Assembly: GCF_902167145.1 (NCBI RefSeq)
Contig: NC_050101.1
Span: forward strand, 180,230,428 to 180,294,427
Source of the DNA: Zea mays
Lineage: Eukaryota > Streptophyta > Magnoliopsida > Poales > Poaceae
Reading direction: 5' to 3'
Length of the DNA stretch: 64,000 nt
Shown here: one piece after another, positions 10,718 to 21,507 of the stretch
Numbering within the stretch: position 1 is the stretch's first letter
How the letters are laid out: each line of letters begins with the position of its first letter
The notes under the pieces: model-generated
What the model saw: only the letters and a program-made list of their open reading frames with translations
What the model was told of the DNA's origin: nothing
The model's database searches: none
Position numbers and translations under genes: made by a program

Positions 10718-11893
10718 CTACACACCATCATGCTCCGCCGCCACGACGTGGACAGCTCGGTGCTCCTCCTGCCCCCCGCTGGCGCGCCCGGCGAACCACC
10801 GCGCCGTCCGCCGTGCGATGGGCAGCCACCGCCGATTCTCCTCCTCCGACAGCCGCTCCCTCGCCGCGGCGCGCAGCCGTGGCAGGCTCACGATCTCCGA
10901 CATGGAGCGCACCCCGGACGATATCATCCTGGCCGCGGACGCCGACACGGCGGAGCCGCTGCTGCACTCGCCACCGAGTGGTGCGTCCACCACAACGACA
11001 GGCTCCAGCAGGCGCTTCCTCTCCTTGTTCTTGTTCGCCATCGTCGTCTCCTCCTGATCCTCTGCTGCTAGCTTGTGCTCCGGTGCCGCGCAATAAGGGG
11101 AATCTGGCGGGAACACGAAGCGGCCGCTGGACATGGAGCGAAGCATCTCCGTGTCGAGAGCGATGAGGTCCGCAGAGTTGAGCTCGCTCCACCGGCTCTT
11201 GAACACCACGTCGGACACGATGATGCGGTGCTTGTGCCTGTCCGGTCCGGGCACGCGCTCCACGAAGATGTCGAGGAGATCGCGGCCGCTCCCCGCCGCC
11301 TCAGCAGCAGCGCCGTCGTCGAAGCGTCCGGAAGACAGCGCGTGGTCGGCGTCGAGCTTGGCGTCGTCGGCGTCGACGTTGGACCGGCAGAGCGGGCAGG
11401 TGGCGCTGGACTGGAGCCAGCGGTCGACGCAGGCGAGGTGGAAGGCGTGGCGGCAGCGCGGCAGGAGGCGGAGGAGGTCGGCGTCGTCGAAGCGGGCGAG
11501 GCAGACGGAGCACTCCATCCCATGGCGCGCCCCGCGCAGGGTGGCGAACCGGAAGAAGGGCAGCGACTCGATGACCTGCTTGGGGAGTCCGACGCACACC
11601 GCTGCTGCAGCTGCGCCATTGTTGGAGGCGGGCTGTGGCGGAGACGAGGAGGAGGAGGGGTGGCAGAACTTGGCGTACATGAGGAGGAGGAAGGTGAGGG
11701 AGAAGATCATGGTGAAGATGCCGACCACGATTGCCACTCGGGGGCGGAAGGGCACCTTGATGCCCAGGCCCGCCGGTGTGTTGTTGTTATCCGACGGCGG
11801 AGAAGCAGACAGCTCCTCGTCATACGCTGCCACGGCGGCACAGACGAGGACCGCGAGGGGAGCGAGCTGGTGGCTTGGCAGCCGCAGCGCCAT
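10718..11893 (-). CDS. RING-H2 finger E3 ubiquitin ligase, ATL family
   Basis: A 391-residue single-exon protein, as usual for ATL genes. Residues 1-23 look like a signal peptide, followed by a short Asn/Pro-rich segment; residues about 52-74 form one hydrophobic membrane span. The GLD-type motif is at 102-116 (GLPKQVIESLPFFRF). The RING-H2 finger has all eight zinc ligands: C128, C131, C147, H149, H152, C155, C166, C169, with the Pro and Trp typical of E2 binding (DRWL, CPLCR). The C-terminal half has conserved ATL blocks (HRIIVSDVVFKSRW, SGVRSMSEIVSLPRLR). The family ubiquitinates targets at endomembranes, often in carbon/nitrogen or defence responses; the target here is unknown. The GC-rich coding sequence contrasts with the AT-rich repeats on its left. 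The MULE is inserted 581 bp upstream of the start codon. Confidence 0.93.
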   Translation of the reverse strand: MALRLPSHQLAPLAVLVCAAVAAYDEELSASPPSDNNNTPAGLGIKVPFRPRVAIVVGIFTMIFSLTFLLLMYAKFCHPSSSSSPPQPASNNGAAAAAVCVGLPKQVIESLPFFRFATLRGARHGMECSVCLARFDDADLLRLLPRCRHAFHLACVDRWLQSSATCPLCRSNVDADDAKLDADHALSSGRFDDGAAAEAAGSGRDLLDIFVERVPGPDRHKHRIIVSDVVFKSRWSELNSADLIALDTEMLRSMSSGRFVFPPDSPYCAAPEHKLAAEDQEETTMANKNKERKRLLEPVVVVDAPLGGECSSGSAVSASAARMISSGVRSMSEIVSLPRLRAAARERLSEEENRRWLPIARRTARWFAGRASGGQEEHRAVHVVAAEHDGV

Positions 11894-12465
11894 GGCCCTG
11901 GCCCTGGCCGACGACCTGAAGATTTTGTTTTTTTTTATGTCTGGGAGCGGAAGGAGACAGGACAGGAGACGGCGCCTCCTGCCTGCTCCGGCTCTTGTCG
12001 TCGTCTAGGGTAGGGTAGGGAGCGTCATCTTTACCTGCTACTTGACTTGGCAAACTCTGCTGTCGTCGACAACACCATTGTTGATCTTGTTAATGTTATA
12101 CAGACACAACAAGACGAGTTGCATGAAATGAATAGAATAGACAGAGCAGAGCAGTTTTGGCTGAGACGAGTTGATGCTGACAGGACAGCTGCTAGCACAA
12201 GCATCCTGATCTGACGAAAAATCCAGCCAAGTCTCGAGTTCCGAATTTGAATATAGAATTCAACAAGGGTTGTTGTTTTTTTTTTTCTCTCTCTCTCTGA
12301 AACCCACGCGGCCACGCATCCCCGCCTCCTCCCTTATCTGCCCAAAGCAGATCAGATCTCGTCGTAGTCAGTCTCCCGTTGATAGACTGCTGGACCTCGA
12401 TCCCCAGCCAAGCTCTAAATTCCCTATGCTGATGCAGGCCAACGGGAAATTCCTTCTCTTGCCTG
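11894..12465 (-). promoter_or_regulatory. Upstream region of the RING gene
   Basis: Only about 570 bp separate the RING start codon from the MULE target-site duplication at 12466. A poly-T/(CT)n tract at 12276-12298 reads as a GA-rich stretch on the gene's strand. A TATATTC motif on the minus strand lies near 12250-12257. TATA function is not certain. The MULE insertion has separated this proximal segment from whatever distal regulatory DNA existed, now to the right of 21677. Confidence 0.4.
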
Positions 12466-12474
12466 GCCAGAGGA

Positions 12475-12637
12475 CCGAATTTTTTTGTATTTTAGCCCTT
12501 AAACAGAAGTAAATTCACGTTTAGACCTAAAAAAATTTTAAATGCAGTTTTGGACCCTTAGCTCGGCGCCATAGGCTGTGGCGCCGAGCTAACACAGCTC
12601 GGCGCCACAGCCTATGGCGCCGAGCTGTGACGTGGCC
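12475..12637 (+). repeat. Left TIR of MULE with GGCGCC palindromes
   Basis: About 160 bp that match the reverse complement of 21508-21668 with a few differences. The outer ~95 bp are AT-rich. The inner part holds two palindromes of about 30 bp (AGCTCGGCGCCA...TGGCGCCGAGCT), and a further one lies at 12698-12730 (around the CAGATCTTGG loop). These are candidates for transposase binding or for hairpin-mediated silencing. Confidence 0.88.
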
Positions 12638-12737
12638 GCAACGGCTAGCTGCGTCCAGGGCTGACCTGGCTCTGACGTGGCGGCGGCGCGGCCTCGTAGC
12701 TCGGCGCCACAGATCTTGGCGCCGAGCTACAAATTCC

Positions 12738-12745
12738 TATAAAAA
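12738..12745 (+). promoter_or_regulatory. TATA box of the GRF-finger gene
   Basis: CCTATAAAAACGCCCG just inside the left TIR and its third palindrome. A 5'-UTR intron seems to begin at about 12848 (AAG|GTATGA) and to end directly before the ATG at 12997 (TTATTAG|ATG), so transcription probably starts near 12770 within the element. Confidence 0.6.
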
Positions 12746-12996
12746 CGCCCGCGCGGCTGGCCGAGAGCAGCTCATTTCATCCCATTTCCAAACTTCGTAA
12801 AAATTTCCTGGATTCAAAGATTTGATTTGGTTCACTTCGTAGACCAAGGTATGATTTCCAACTGATTCCTTTTGTATATTAGGTTGTTAGTTTAATAATT
12901 TGTATACACCTATTATATTATCATTTCGATTATTAGTTTGTGTAAACTTATTATAAAGCATAATAGGTACAAGTGATAATTATAATCGTTTATTAG

Positions 12997-14780
12997 ATGA
13001 AAGACATGTACCGAGAGGCGTTGTGGCAGAAGAGAGGTCGTCCTCGGGAGTTATATCCGGACGTATCTAGTAAGGATGCTCCTGTTCCTCCTGAACTCCC
13101 CGTGCCTAACTGTGACTGTGGCAGACTGGCTTGGGTACATCAATCACAACATCCAGACACGGCTGCTCGCTGCTACTACCTTTGTGGCACTTTGGACGTA
13201 CGTAGCTTATGACTTGTCACTTAATTTTGTTCGCGTTCATTATTTTGTAGATATGTAATAGTGCATCTTTCCATTATTTTAGGGACATCAGAGGTGTTTC
13301 TTTTTCCAGTGGATCGATGGTCCTGATAAATTTGACCCTCGATATCTTCTTTTCGTTAATTGGTTGAGTGGAAGGACCAGTCATGAGCGTTTTAAGCGTT
13401 GGGTACCTCCTCCCCCGAATCCTCCACCAATGACGGATGCGGAGAAGGAGGTAGCAACAGAAAGACGGATGGACTCACCGCCTCGATGCGATTGTGGAGA
13501 CCGTGCTGTCATCGACGAAGACTATGACAAGCAGTTCTGTTGTCCGAACATTGATTATGTGAGCCCATTGATATGCTAAATGTATGAACTAGTTTTTATT
13601 TACAATAAATTACTAATTTTTTCTCTTGCAGCCATACGGGTGGCGTAAGTGTCGTTTCAGAGAGTGGTTGTATGGTCCTTTGTCCCATTGGCCAGAGCCA
13701 GAGGTAAAGGAAAAGAGATACATGGGGTGGGCGGCAGAAGAGGTCAAATTTGATCCAGTACTCTGCAAATGTGGTATTGAAGCTAAGTATGGATTAGTTC
13801 CTTCGGAGCTTGGTGTTGGATATTTTTGTGGACATATGGTCGATTACGATGAGGTTGGTATTTTTTTTGCACCAGATGTAATGTTATAGCGGTACTTACT
13901 ATATTTTTTGTAGGAGACGAGGAAATGCAGTTGGGAGAGTTACGACGACAAAGGAGAGGTGATGCGCACAATAGAGTCGAAGAGAATAATGGGACAGAAG
14001 ATGCGTTGTGGATCTCGGCTCGTTGATTCGTACATTAACGATCGCATACGCGACATGCGTAGGGAAGCAAAATCTGCCTTTTATGATAGCCCGAAGCGTG
14101 CAGAGTATAGGAGGTTGAAGGCGGCAGATGAGAAGAGAGCACAGGATGCAAGGGAATGGGAAGCGGCTCAAGCCGAGAAACAGATGTTGGATAATCTTGC
14201 TGATCGCCTCAAGGGAAGTAAGTGAGATAAATGATATTATAATTATGTTAGTACAATTTATTTATCCTGACTTTGCTAACTTAATTTTCTCATTATATTT
14301 GCAGAGATTGGAAGCGGCGTAAACTATTTGGCCGATGAGGCGCATGCGAGATATGTTCAGGATAAAATGGCAACGGTTGAGCTGATGGAGGAGGAGGACG
14401 ACGACACATCTAGATTGAGTGAGCTTATCGCCCTCGCAGAGGCAGGATTACATGAAGAAGAGGAGGACGACATGTCAAGGTTGAGTGAGCTCATAGCACT
14501 AGCTGAGGCTGGATTACGTGCTCAAGAGGAAGAGGATGAGTTTATGTCACAGGCCGCCGCAGAGGTAGAGGCAGCTTATTACAAGAAGAAGTCTGATGAG
14601 GCTGAGGCTGAGGATGAGCTATTCTCCCAAGCTGCAGATGAAGCAGAAGCCAATTATTACAAAAGAACTGGTGACAAGTGTGATGCAGGACAATGCAACA
14701 AGTGGAATGAGGTTGTTGTTGAGGATTGCGCGACGGATGACTCCGAAGATGAGTTACTCATAGATTGTGATTCAGACTGA
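12997..14780 (+). CDS. Triple GRF-type zinc-finger protein carried by the MULE
   Basis: Five coding exons with GT-AG junctions: 12997-13197, 13283-13558, 13632-13853, 13914-14217 and 14305-14780, joining to about 492 codons in one frame. Three CxC...C...CxF/W modules resemble the GRF zinc finger: NCDCGRLAWV...CFFFQW (spanning exons 1-2), RCDCGDRAV...CRFREW (exons 2-3) and LCKCGIEAK...CSWES (exons 3-4). Then comes a charged helical segment (RLKAADEKRAQDAREWEAAQ) and an acidic C-terminus with two copies of SRLSELIALAEAGL and two of EAEAxYYK. GRF fingers elsewhere bind single-stranded nucleic acid (e.g. NEIL3, APE2, TOP3A). The gene converges on the mobile-domain gene. No catalytic domain is visible. 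Its role in transposition is unknown and the finger assignment is by pattern only. Confidence 0.75.
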
Positions 14781-15147
14781 AGAATTGTAGCCTATTATGT
14801 AGTATTTACGTATCAAAAATAATTTAGAACTCTAAAGATGCGTTACTTATTGCTTATTATGTTTTTTACAGTTCACAAAAAAAATTTGCAAGAGTTCCCC
14901 TTGTTTTATTAACAACCACAGTTCAAATAATCACATATTATAAGACATATAAGCATTTCAACATATAATACATCACAACATAACATCGAATATAAAAACA
15001 TCCACAGAACATAGTTCTTCATATAATGTCCACAAACAAAGTCCAAAATACAAGTTCCCCAACACATTGTCCAAAACACATAACATAGTTCATATTACAA
15101 CGTCTCCAGCATAAGTCCAAATCACACAGTCCATATCACAAAAGTAT
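14781..15147. other. Convergent 3' intergenic region of the MULE
   Basis: The AT-rich 3' ends of the GRF gene (plus) and the mobile-domain gene (minus) meet here. Repeated words such as CACA(A)CATA and GTCCA appear on the plus strand, but there is no coding signal. Overlapping convergent 3' UTRs could produce double-stranded RNA. Confidence 0.5.
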
Positions 15148-15322
15148 TCATTTCCTCCTAGTCTTACCCTTGCCCTTGGCCCCAAGAGCGTCGGTGCCTG
15201 GAGTGTAAGGGTCTCGTGGACGCCTTCTACGTGGTGTCAGCTGTGACGGCTGAGTTGTAGGAGCATCCTGCAACTGAGACGGTCCAATCTCCACCTGACC
15301 TGCGGCGCCAGCGCCAGCGCCA

Positions 15323-15363
<41 letters not shown>

Positions 15364-17589
15364 CTGGGCCACGTTCTCAAACGTGTCCCGCGTCGATCGC
15401 GACGAGCTGAGTCCTGCTGTAGATGGTCCAACTGCACACATGGGAGGCAGAACGTCCTGCTGCATACGAGGCACAGGCAGCTGCACGTCAACGCCCGCTA
15501 GAGACCGGCATCCACACTGAGCCGCTGCTCGACGAAGACGACGTGATACCCTCTGTAATCGAAATGTTAGTTAAAGACATATGTTACACCATACAAATAA
15601 ACAAGTTTTCTGTTAGACATTGATACTCACTGATAGTAACGATAGCGTAGTAGTATCTGAAGTTCTCTGTGAGATACGCTCAAGTTCAACAACAGATACG
15701 AGCATAGAGTTTCCCTATCACAAGTTAAGACATTAGGATGCTCAAAACTAGACATAAAACATTGAATTGAAATCTCTAATTTTAGTAAAGAAATAGTTAC
15801 CACTCTATCAAGGATTGGAGCAGCCTCAATTTGGGACCCGTGCTGAGCAGCTATGTCGAAAGCTGTGTCTTCGTCGTCTGACGATTCTTGCTCGGCGTAG
15901 TCTGCTGCTGTCCACTGTCCCTTCAGCTTGCACCTAGTCACACCCGAATACCAAATCAAATACCTCCGGAAGTTGTAGTTTGTGTGCGCCTGGTCATTCT
16001 CATAGTTCAGATCCCCCTGCTGGTCCCATTCATCAATGTAATCACGATGGTGCGTCTCGAAGTCCGTGACCTTCTTCTGTCTCTGTCTGTCGAACCTGCA
16101 AAAGTTAGAACCATATATTAGCGACTAACTGATATTTCAATTATTAGTTAGAATAACAAGTGCATGTAGTAACTCACTTATGAAGTTGTATTGAAGTCGA
16201 GAATGGCTCCACCGGAAACTCCTGGCGCAATCCGAACTGTCGAGCAACTCTGTGGGGCAAGTGGTACTCAACAGCATAAAAACAGATGAGGGGACACCTC
16301 ATGAGGTAGAGGTTCTCGTCTATTGAGCACATGCTGCTCAACTGTATGCTGGCGAAATATGGATCAAGATACGGTTGCCAAGTCACCTGCAAAAGTTTTA
16401 GAAAGCCCATGTAAGCACGCTGGTGTCGTGTGATAAAAGTAGAAAGGACATGTAAAAAGAAAAAAGGAGACAACTGACCATCGAAGGAGTAAGTGCGTCG
16501 AGCTCGTTTGAGTACTCCACGTAAGCACGCTGGTGTCGTGCGAATGGCTCCTCGACCTGGTCCCAGCGGTAAGCAGCCGTGGGCTTAAGCCGATGTCCGG
16601 CTACCACGAACCACTCACGAGGAGGAAACTCTCTGGGTCGCCCGACTGGTATGTGTGCCCACATCCACAGCTGTAGTAGGTAGACACATCCACCTAAGCT
16701 GGCCGTCCTCGACGAACGACGACAAGCCTCGCAAAGTTGCCTGTACAGGAAGGCCAACACTGCTGAAGCCCAGCTGTAACCTCCGGTCGTATCCCAGTCA
16801 GTCAGGCAGGGCAGAAACATCCATGACGCGCTGTCGCCTGTTGCGTCTGGAAAAAGAACTGAACCAAAGAGATGGAGAATCCAAGCTCGACAATGGTATC
16901 CAACCGTCTGCTCATCTGCACCAGGTGGACACTGCCCAAAGCTCTGCCTAAGCCAGGTCAGTGGGACTCCGGTGTTGTGGCTACCTCGTAGCTCATCCGG
17001 AAGCAGTCTCCCAAGAAAGGCCTCCACCCTCTGCCTCCAACCGCCTGGTGATGCCTGACCGGTCACTGGACGACCCATAATGCTGAGACCAAGAATCTTC
17101 TGGCAATCTTCAAGCGTCACAGTCATCTCACCGCAGGGAAGGTGGAAAGTGTGAGTCTCTGGCCGCCACCTATTGGAAGACAAAAGAATACAAAAATCAT
17201 TAGTATGCAAAGTAGATTTGATAATTGTAAATATTAAACAACTAGAGAAGTCTATACCTGTCGACCAGAGCCGTCAACGCCGCTGGGTTGAAAGTGGGCA
17301 GCCCACGGCGGACCTGGTACGATAAGACGTCCAAGCCAGCCCTCTGTAGGAGAGGAGTGTACCTCTCATCGTACCTCATCTCCTCCAGAAACCGGTCGTG
17401 GGTCCGGACCCGCAGAACGGGCAACACCTAGCAATCAAAAGATTTTTCATTAGTCAAATATAGGTCGCATATATTAATTCAAATATAGGTCGCAAATATA
17501 GCAAACAAAATATTACCTCTCCCTCTGCGGTGAGACGGCCCCTGTGGTGCTCGTCGTAGTGAGGGTCCAGCAAGTGGAACTGCGCCATC
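15148..17589 (-). CDS. Plant mobile domain (PMD) protein of the MULE
   Basis: About seven exons on the minus strand. ATG is at 17588 (MAQFHLLDPHYDEHHRG); exon 2 is 17430-17259 (VLPVLRVRTHDRFL); the main exon is 17171-16482 (RWRPETHTFHLPCGEMTVTL, DCQKILGLSIMGRPV and the W-rich PMD core); exons follow at about 16387-16179, 16097-15802, 15716-15631 and 15552-15148. The C-terminal exon holds a run of 13 Asp encoded by a trinucleotide repeat (about 15326-15363) and ends in a basic KGKGKTRRK tail. PMD is the domain of Arabidopsis MAIN/MAIL1, linked to silencing and also widespread in transposons. A splice acceptor lies one base before the ATG, and using a second donor GT the transposase frame could read into this gene. 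Exon ends are my estimates. Confidence 0.8.
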
Positions 17590-17688
17590 CTGCAAATTAA
17601 GATATCAACATATTAGAATATAAGTTGTGTACAAAGTGTAACAAAAACATCGACATATTAGAATAAAATTTGTGTATAAAAAAATATA

Positions 17689-20496
17689 TCACACCTGACT
17701 AAGTGTCCAAATGCATGTACGTGAGTTGTGGCCAAGTCTACCGCATTTTCCGCATTCATTCTGCTCTGGGTCCACGAGAAAGGGGGACGCTCGTCCTCTC
17801 CTACTGCGACCGGAAACCTGATCCATAACCATGTTGCACCGGCTCCTTTTCCTACTACCACGTTTGTCCCATCGATGCGCTGGATCAGCAACGTATACCG
17901 GACCGGTGTACGTTGGCCATTGTGACTCATCAAGAAATGGCTCAAAACGAGGGCTCCAGGTACGTACTAAGCTCTCTACACTGAACTCAGAAGGTATTCT
18001 GCTCTCAAATGCAAAGTTACGATGACGTGCGGCCGCAACATAATGAGAACATGGAAAATGGTATTGTCTAGGTTTACCACATCCGCACCAGAATGCATCA
18101 AGTAACACGACATGTGTCCTCGAAGGTCGCACCTCACCGTCCGAAGTTATGCCGCCTAGTGTTGTTACCTCGTATTTACCCAGCTCCTCATCAAAGCATT
18201 GTACCTCATGTCTATGGGCACGTTCCTTTGCATTATCAAGGTGTGATGTTGGTTTAGGTGCCCATCTCTGCCCTCGGGTCTGCATTGCCTTGGCCTGCGC
18301 GTGTCTATCATTAAACCAAGCCACAAGCCTATAAAAAGTGAATGTTACTATAGCATTGACTGGCATGCCCCGTATACCCTTGAGCACACTGTTAAATGAC
18401 TCGGCCATGTTGCTAGTCTGAAACTCGAACCGCCAGCCACCTTCGTCGTAGGCCCTTGTCCATTTGTGCGGTTCCCTCAGCAATCCAGCAATCCAGTTCT
18501 TACCTTCAGCATTTGTTGCATCTTGTAGTTCCTTCAACTTATCCTCGAAAAACGAAACCTCCAACTGACGACATACCTCCTCAAAAAGGGGGAAGTTAGC
18601 CTTGCTATGATCCTTTCGAAGAAGATTTTCTGCTAGATGTCGAGTGCACCATCTGTGGTGCATGGGTGCGTAGCCAGTAATCTGCTCTTGCACTGCATTA
18701 AGAATACCTTGGTGTCTGTCAGATATGACACCAACCTCGCGTCCAGGGCCTACGACATGGATGCGTACAAGCCGCAAGAACCAAGACCAACTATCTCTGT
18801 TCTCCCTCTCCACCAAAGCAAATGCCAAAGGAACCAGTGAGTTGTCTGCGTCGCATGATATGGCAACCAACAATGTGCCCTTATACTTCCCAAGAAGAAA
18901 AGTACCATCAATAGAGAGCACGGGACGACAATGCCTGAAGGCCTCTACGCACTGCGAGAAACACCAGAAAGCACGATAAAATATCTCTTTGCCGTTCCTC
19001 CATTCATTAGGTTTGGGGATGTACTCGTAATGCATGCCTGGGTTTTTTGCTTTCATTGCATTGAACAATGCTGGTAACTTCTCGTAACCCTCCTCCCAAT
19101 CCCCGTATATCATCTTCCATGCTCGCTGCTTTGCCCTCCATGCTTTCCCATATTTGATCCTGTAACCAAACAGCTCCGAAGTCATGGTCATAATTGACTT
19201 CACCTTCAAGTTTGGCTGACCCTTCAATATCCCCAATATCCTTTTCGCAATCAGGGTAGATGTCAACTGACGATGCTTAGAGCTCAGCTCTGTCTGGGCA
19301 CAAGTGTGTGGACCTACAATTTTGGTGATCTTAAACTTTCCGGTGTCCTTCTGCCTTCGGGCACATACCCTCCAATTACATTCTGGCACCTCGCACACAA
19401 CAGTGTAACGACGCTGTGCATACGAATGTCTCACCTTGAACGGCCTCTTCCGGTTCACAGAATATTCCTGTAGCCATCGTCTCAGTGTAGGCAGATCCTT
19501 GAAAAGTAAGCCAACCTTAATCTCAATGCTGTCGGCGTTATCCGGAGCCTCTAGCAGTTCATCGTCACGTCCTTCAGCATACGCACGGGTGGAATGACTT
19601 AAACTGCTAAATTCATGTACTGCAGGGTCTCGCTCCGGACACAAACGTCTTATGAGTTCAATTTCTTGCTCGGTCATTTCTTGAACCGGACGGTCATCAT
19701 CAGAATCTACGGCCCGTGCAGCCTCATATGGCTCCTCCTCATCCTCAATCTGAACATCAACACTATTGGATGCCCTGCATATGTTGTCCATATTATATGA
19801 CACAGGCACATCAATCTGAACATCAGCATTAATGATATGTGGAGATCCTGCATCGGGTCGGAGCAAGAAAAACCACATTAAAAAGTCTAATCAAACGAAA
19901 TAATGATGGATACGAACAATGTGTCGAAGACACTTACTAGGATGATCGTCAACTGGATCCTGGGTCAATGGGATCTCTTGGGGGGGTACCACCGCATTAG
20001 AAGCCCCACAAACGCCGGGAATAGGACGAGAAATCCCATACTCGTGCGGACCCGATTGAGCATCGGGCACAACAACGACTTCTTCATGAAGCTCTACCAA
20101 AGGAGCTTCAATACGAGATGCATTTGGCATTTGTGGAGACAACCCGACTGGACCTCCGCAATGACTAACAGGTAACTTTTGAACAACCACATCCAAACAT
20201 GGTGGAACCATCGTCTTCACAATTCTTAAATATATCACCCAATCATCTTCTGAGGTAATGGAGATCAACCGTCGGACAACTGTTCCATATGTAATATGGG
20301 ACAACAAACCCTGAATTGATATTCTAGGGTCGTTTATGTCGCAACTAATCTCCTCACAAGCTCGAGCCAAAAGCTGGTCAAAAGTTGGTCTTTCAACGAA
20401 CAACATGGTCACGATCTTCATACCATGAAAAGTAACACTCCCATAAGCATCTATCTCCACCCTTCCTCCATGGTATAGTGTTACTAGGCTGTCCAT
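17689..20496 (-). CDS. MuDR-type MULE transposase
   Basis: Two exons: 20496-about 19937 (MDSLVTLYHGGRVEIDAYGS) and about 19863-17689, with a GT-AG intron between, giving roughly 900 residues. The N-terminal part is a PB1-like/regulatory segment. A MuDR DNA-binding module follows (GLLFKDLPTLRRWLQEY...CNWRVCARRQ...GPHTC). The MULE catalytic domain shows SIDGTFLLGKYKGTLL with the first Asp, VISDRHQGILNAVQ with the second, and the RWCTRHLAENL motif. A SWIM zinc finger (CGCGKPRQYHFPCSHYVAA) and a CCHC knuckle (CGKCGRLGHNSRTC) close the protein. No stop or frameshift was seen. It would bind the TIRs and cut and paste the element. Confidence 0.9.
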
Positions 20497-21039
20497 CTAT
20501 TTGAAAAATGGATTACTAACTCAATAATGGCTACATACTTAAGCCTACTAACTTACTAAGTAATAAATATATATTAACTAATAACTATACAATAAATATT
20601 AAATAAACACATCAAACGAAATTACATAATCTATAAATAATGTACGAAAACTATGTATACCTGAGAACGCGTACGACTCCAGCTAACGGTGGAGAAGGTC
20701 AAGTCGGACGAACACCTACGTACAAAAAAAACTTATTGTCAGTAAAAAATTTGGCAGCACCTCCCCTGTAAAGTGATGTTTATAGAACCTGCGAATAAAC
20801 GACAACACGATGGTTGCCAACACAGAAAACATGTAATACCAATGCGCTAAACAAAATGGTAACTATATAATCACTAAGAATTTACTAAACACTAACAATA
20901 TACTACGCAACAAACTAGCTAACTATTTTAATAAACACTAACAACAAAATATCTAACAATTTACTAAACAATAAATAAGTGGATACCTAACTAATTACTA
21001 CTAGTTTACAAACTAATAAATTAAAAAAAAATACTGGTC

Positions 21040-21480
21040 GGCAGTGGGGGCGGGAGCTACCGGAGTCGGAGCGGGCGGTGGGGACTGGGCGGCGGGGACT
21101 GGTCGGACTCCGGGCGGCGTGGGGACTGGTCGGTGGCGTGGGGAGCGAGCTCGGGGCGGTGCTCCGGCGGGGACTGGACGGCAGTGGGCGGGCGGCGGCG
21201 AGCTCGGGCGAGCTCGGTCGGGCGGCAGTGGACTGGGCGAGCCGGAGCGTGGCCGGGCCGGGCGAGCTCGGGCGAGCACTGGCGGGGCTCGCGGCGGCGA
21301 GCCGGAGCGTGGCCGGGCCGGGCGGGCGGCGGCGCGCCGCAGCTGGGGAAGGCGGCGGCGACGGCGGCGTTTTGTGGAGGGCGGCGGCGATGTTTTGGAA
21401 AGAGCTGGCGAAGAAAACAAACGCGCGCAGAGGGAAGGGAGGTTTCGGTTTTTCCCTAGCTCGGCGCCAAGATCTGTGGC
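21040..21480 (-). promoter_or_regulatory. GC-rich leader/promoter region of the MULE transposase
   Basis: Strongly purine-skewed (G-rich on plus), GC-rich sequence between the right TIR and the AT-rich leader of the transposase gene. Several frames stay open by composition only (Pro/Arg-rich on minus, Gly/Arg-rich on plus). It resembles a CpG-rich first exon or promoter, comparable to the GC-rich first exon of En/Spm. A captured gene fragment cannot be excluded. Confidence 0.5.
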
Positions 21481-21507
21481 GCCGAGCTAGGTGCCACGCG
21501 GGACTGC

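Noticed and set aside
11075..12013. Long plus-strand ORFs across the RING gene
   Set aside because: Shadows of a GC-rich coding sequence; only the minus frame has the RING ligands, membrane span and ATL blocks.
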